Assembly (NCBI GenBank): GCA_944324255.1
Contig: CALUVM010000017.1
Span: forward strand, 1 to 33,718
Length of the DNA stretch: 33,718 bases
Direction: 5' to 3'
Source: Candidatus Gastranaerophilales bacterium
GTDB lineage: Bacteria > Cyanobacteriota > Vampirovibrionia > Gastranaerophilales > Gastranaerophilaceae
Part shown: one piece after another, positions 32,944-33,718 of the stretch
Numbering within the stretch: the first letter of the stretch is position 1
Layout: each line of letters begins with the position of its first letter
The notes under the pieces: generated by a model
The model's database searches: none
Seen by the model: the letters and a program-made list of their open reading frames with translations, nothing else
Told to the model about the DNA's origin: nothing
Program-made: the position numbers and the translations under genes

Positions 32944-33527
32944 AAGCCGGAATAATTGTTTTTTTAGGTACAAATTGTGAAAAGGATACCAGACTTGCCT
33001 GCGATTATATGGGTTGGGATGGGGAGTATATTTTTCAGGATGAAAAAATAAAGTCAGGTTACGATATTATTTTCCTTCCGGGAGGATTCTCTTACGGTGA
33101 TTATGTTTCTTCCGGCAGGCTTGCAAAGCTTACTCCTGCCGTTAAATCACTTCCTATCGGGGAAAAACTTATAGTAGGTATTTGTAACGGGTTTCAAATC
33201 CTGTGTGAAGCCGGGATTCTGCCTGGCGCACTCACTCATAACAGTAATATGAAATTTATCTCAAAAAATGTTAATCTGGAATTTAATAACAATATTATAA
33301 AACTTCCGGTTGCTCATCATCAGGGGAATTATCTAAAAACGGAAAATGTCGAAGTGTTTATGCGATATTCGGAAGATGTCAACGGCTCAGATGAAAGAAT
33401 AGCAGGAATTATTGATAAAAAAAATAAAGTAATCGGAATGATGCCGCATCCGGAACGAGCTATTAACGGACTTACCGGACTGTATGACGGAAAAATTGTT
33501 TTTAAAGAATTTGAAAATTTGCTTTAA
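32931..33527 (+). CDS. purQ: FGAM synthase glutaminase subunit PurQ
   Basis: 198 residues, at the short end for the small PurQ class (about 215-230). It cleaves glutamine and passes ammonia to PurL in de novo purine synthesis. Class I amidotransferase residues are intact: GTNCEKDT start, LPGGFSYGDYVSSGRLA, nucleophile Cys85 (GICNGFQIL), and His173 with Glu175 (MMPHPERA). AHHQGNY stands where AHGEGxF/Y is usual. purL is not in the window; it may follow beyond the right edge. The next 38 bases lead into a repeat element. Confidence 0.95.
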   Translation: MGKIKAGIIVFLGTNCEKDTRLACDYMGWDGEYIFQDEKIKSGYDIIFLPGGFSYGDYVSSGRLAKLTPAVKSLPIGEKLIVGICNGFQILCEAGILPGALTHNSNMKFISKNVNLEFNNNIIKLPVAHHQGNYLKTENVEVFMRYSEDVNGSDERIAGIIDKKNKVIGMMPHPERAINGLTGLYDGKIVFKEFENLL

Positions 33528-33565
33528 ACAAAAAGCAGGATAAATGCTCTATATAAAACGTTCTC

Positions 33566-33718
33566 GCAACATAATTACAATTGTGTTGCAGGGGTAAATG
33601 AAAACGGCGCAAGCTGCGGGTTCCGGAATTAGCCTGAAAAGTGAGGAAAATTTGTTTCGAAACGATAGCGAAAGCTTCTGCTGATGCGTGTTTGAGAAAC
33701 AAATTCTTCCGAACATTC
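33566..33718. mobile_element. Second copy of the palindrome-ended repeat, cut by window end
   Basis: Begins with the 24-bp palindrome GCAACATAAT...GTGTTGC (33566-33589), one base different from 8560-8583, and then follows the 8584-8712 sequence without gaps for about 115 bp (GGCGCA, GGAATT and TTTGTTTC in register, then GC-TCTGCTG with a few changes). The middle is least conserved. The right end lies beyond the window. Like the first copy it lies just after a plus-strand gene. Confidence 0.7.

Noticed and set aside
32931-33527. PurQ as a truncated pseudogene because of its 198-residue length
   Set aside because: Cys85, His173, Glu175 and the C-terminal end are all present and the operon frame is intact; it is just a short version.
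1-33718. tRNA, rRNA or riboswitch genes
   Set aside because: I read all gaps over 60 bp and saw no cloverleaf-like or known aptamer sequence; most gaps are short and AT-rich. A covariance search could still find something I missed.

Overview
This AT-rich stretch comes from a Gram-negative-type (diderm) bacterium. It carries a KDO-8-phosphate synthase, two TolC-family outer-membrane proteins with signal peptides, SecA, and single-copy housekeeping genes in short overlapping operons. Large lineage-specific repeat proteins, a GNAT protein starting MTQISFKGT, an HNH-like protein with degenerate zinc ligands, and BioC-BioG biotin synthesis together suggest a gut Gastranaerophilales/Vampirovibrionia ("Melainabacteria") genome. 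That assignment is inference from protein style; no rRNA or marker gene in the window proves it.

Layout. 1-2310: 3' part of a repeat protein with near-identical 105-bp tandem units. 2456-5350: MATE exporter and a TolC-family protein, meeting a GNAT gene head-on. 6013-8511: short-class UvrA (UvrA2). 8560-8791: a 232-bp element with palindromic inverted ends that seems to carry the promoter of the following acyltransferase gene (8818-9807). 9917-12271: HNH-like protein and a second TolC-family protein. 12334-15481: BcrAD/HgdC-type activator, kdsA and aroA, closed by a hairpin terminator. 15552-18508: phosphomannomutase/phosphoglucomutase converging on a PAS histidine kinase. 18721-24168: a 1815-residue repeat protein. 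24170-26999 (minus strand): PNP, RqcP-like S4 protein, YjbQ, BioG, BioC. 27091-30289 (minus): an unknown small protein and SecA. 30501-33527: DUF721/DciA-like gene divergent from NrnA-YihY-PurS-PurQ. From 33566 to the window end lies a second, cut-off copy of the 8560 element.

How the genes work together. kdsA, ManB and the acyltransferase point to LPS or surface polysaccharide; MATE and the TolC proteins to export; BioG/BioC to pimeloyl-ACP for biotin; PurS/PurQ to the FGAM synthase step of purine synthesis. Promoters mostly follow one grammar, an extended -10 (TGn-TATnnT) with weak or no -35. At three genes (3857, 10970, 30878) it sits 6-7 nt from the start codon, which predicts leaderless mRNAs.

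Most unusual: the two giant repeat proteins (one with an internal codon-use break), the palindrome-ended promoter-carrying repeat family, the leaderless starts, and a shared symmetric -10 driving two divergent genes. All function calls rest on motif reading, not on searches.
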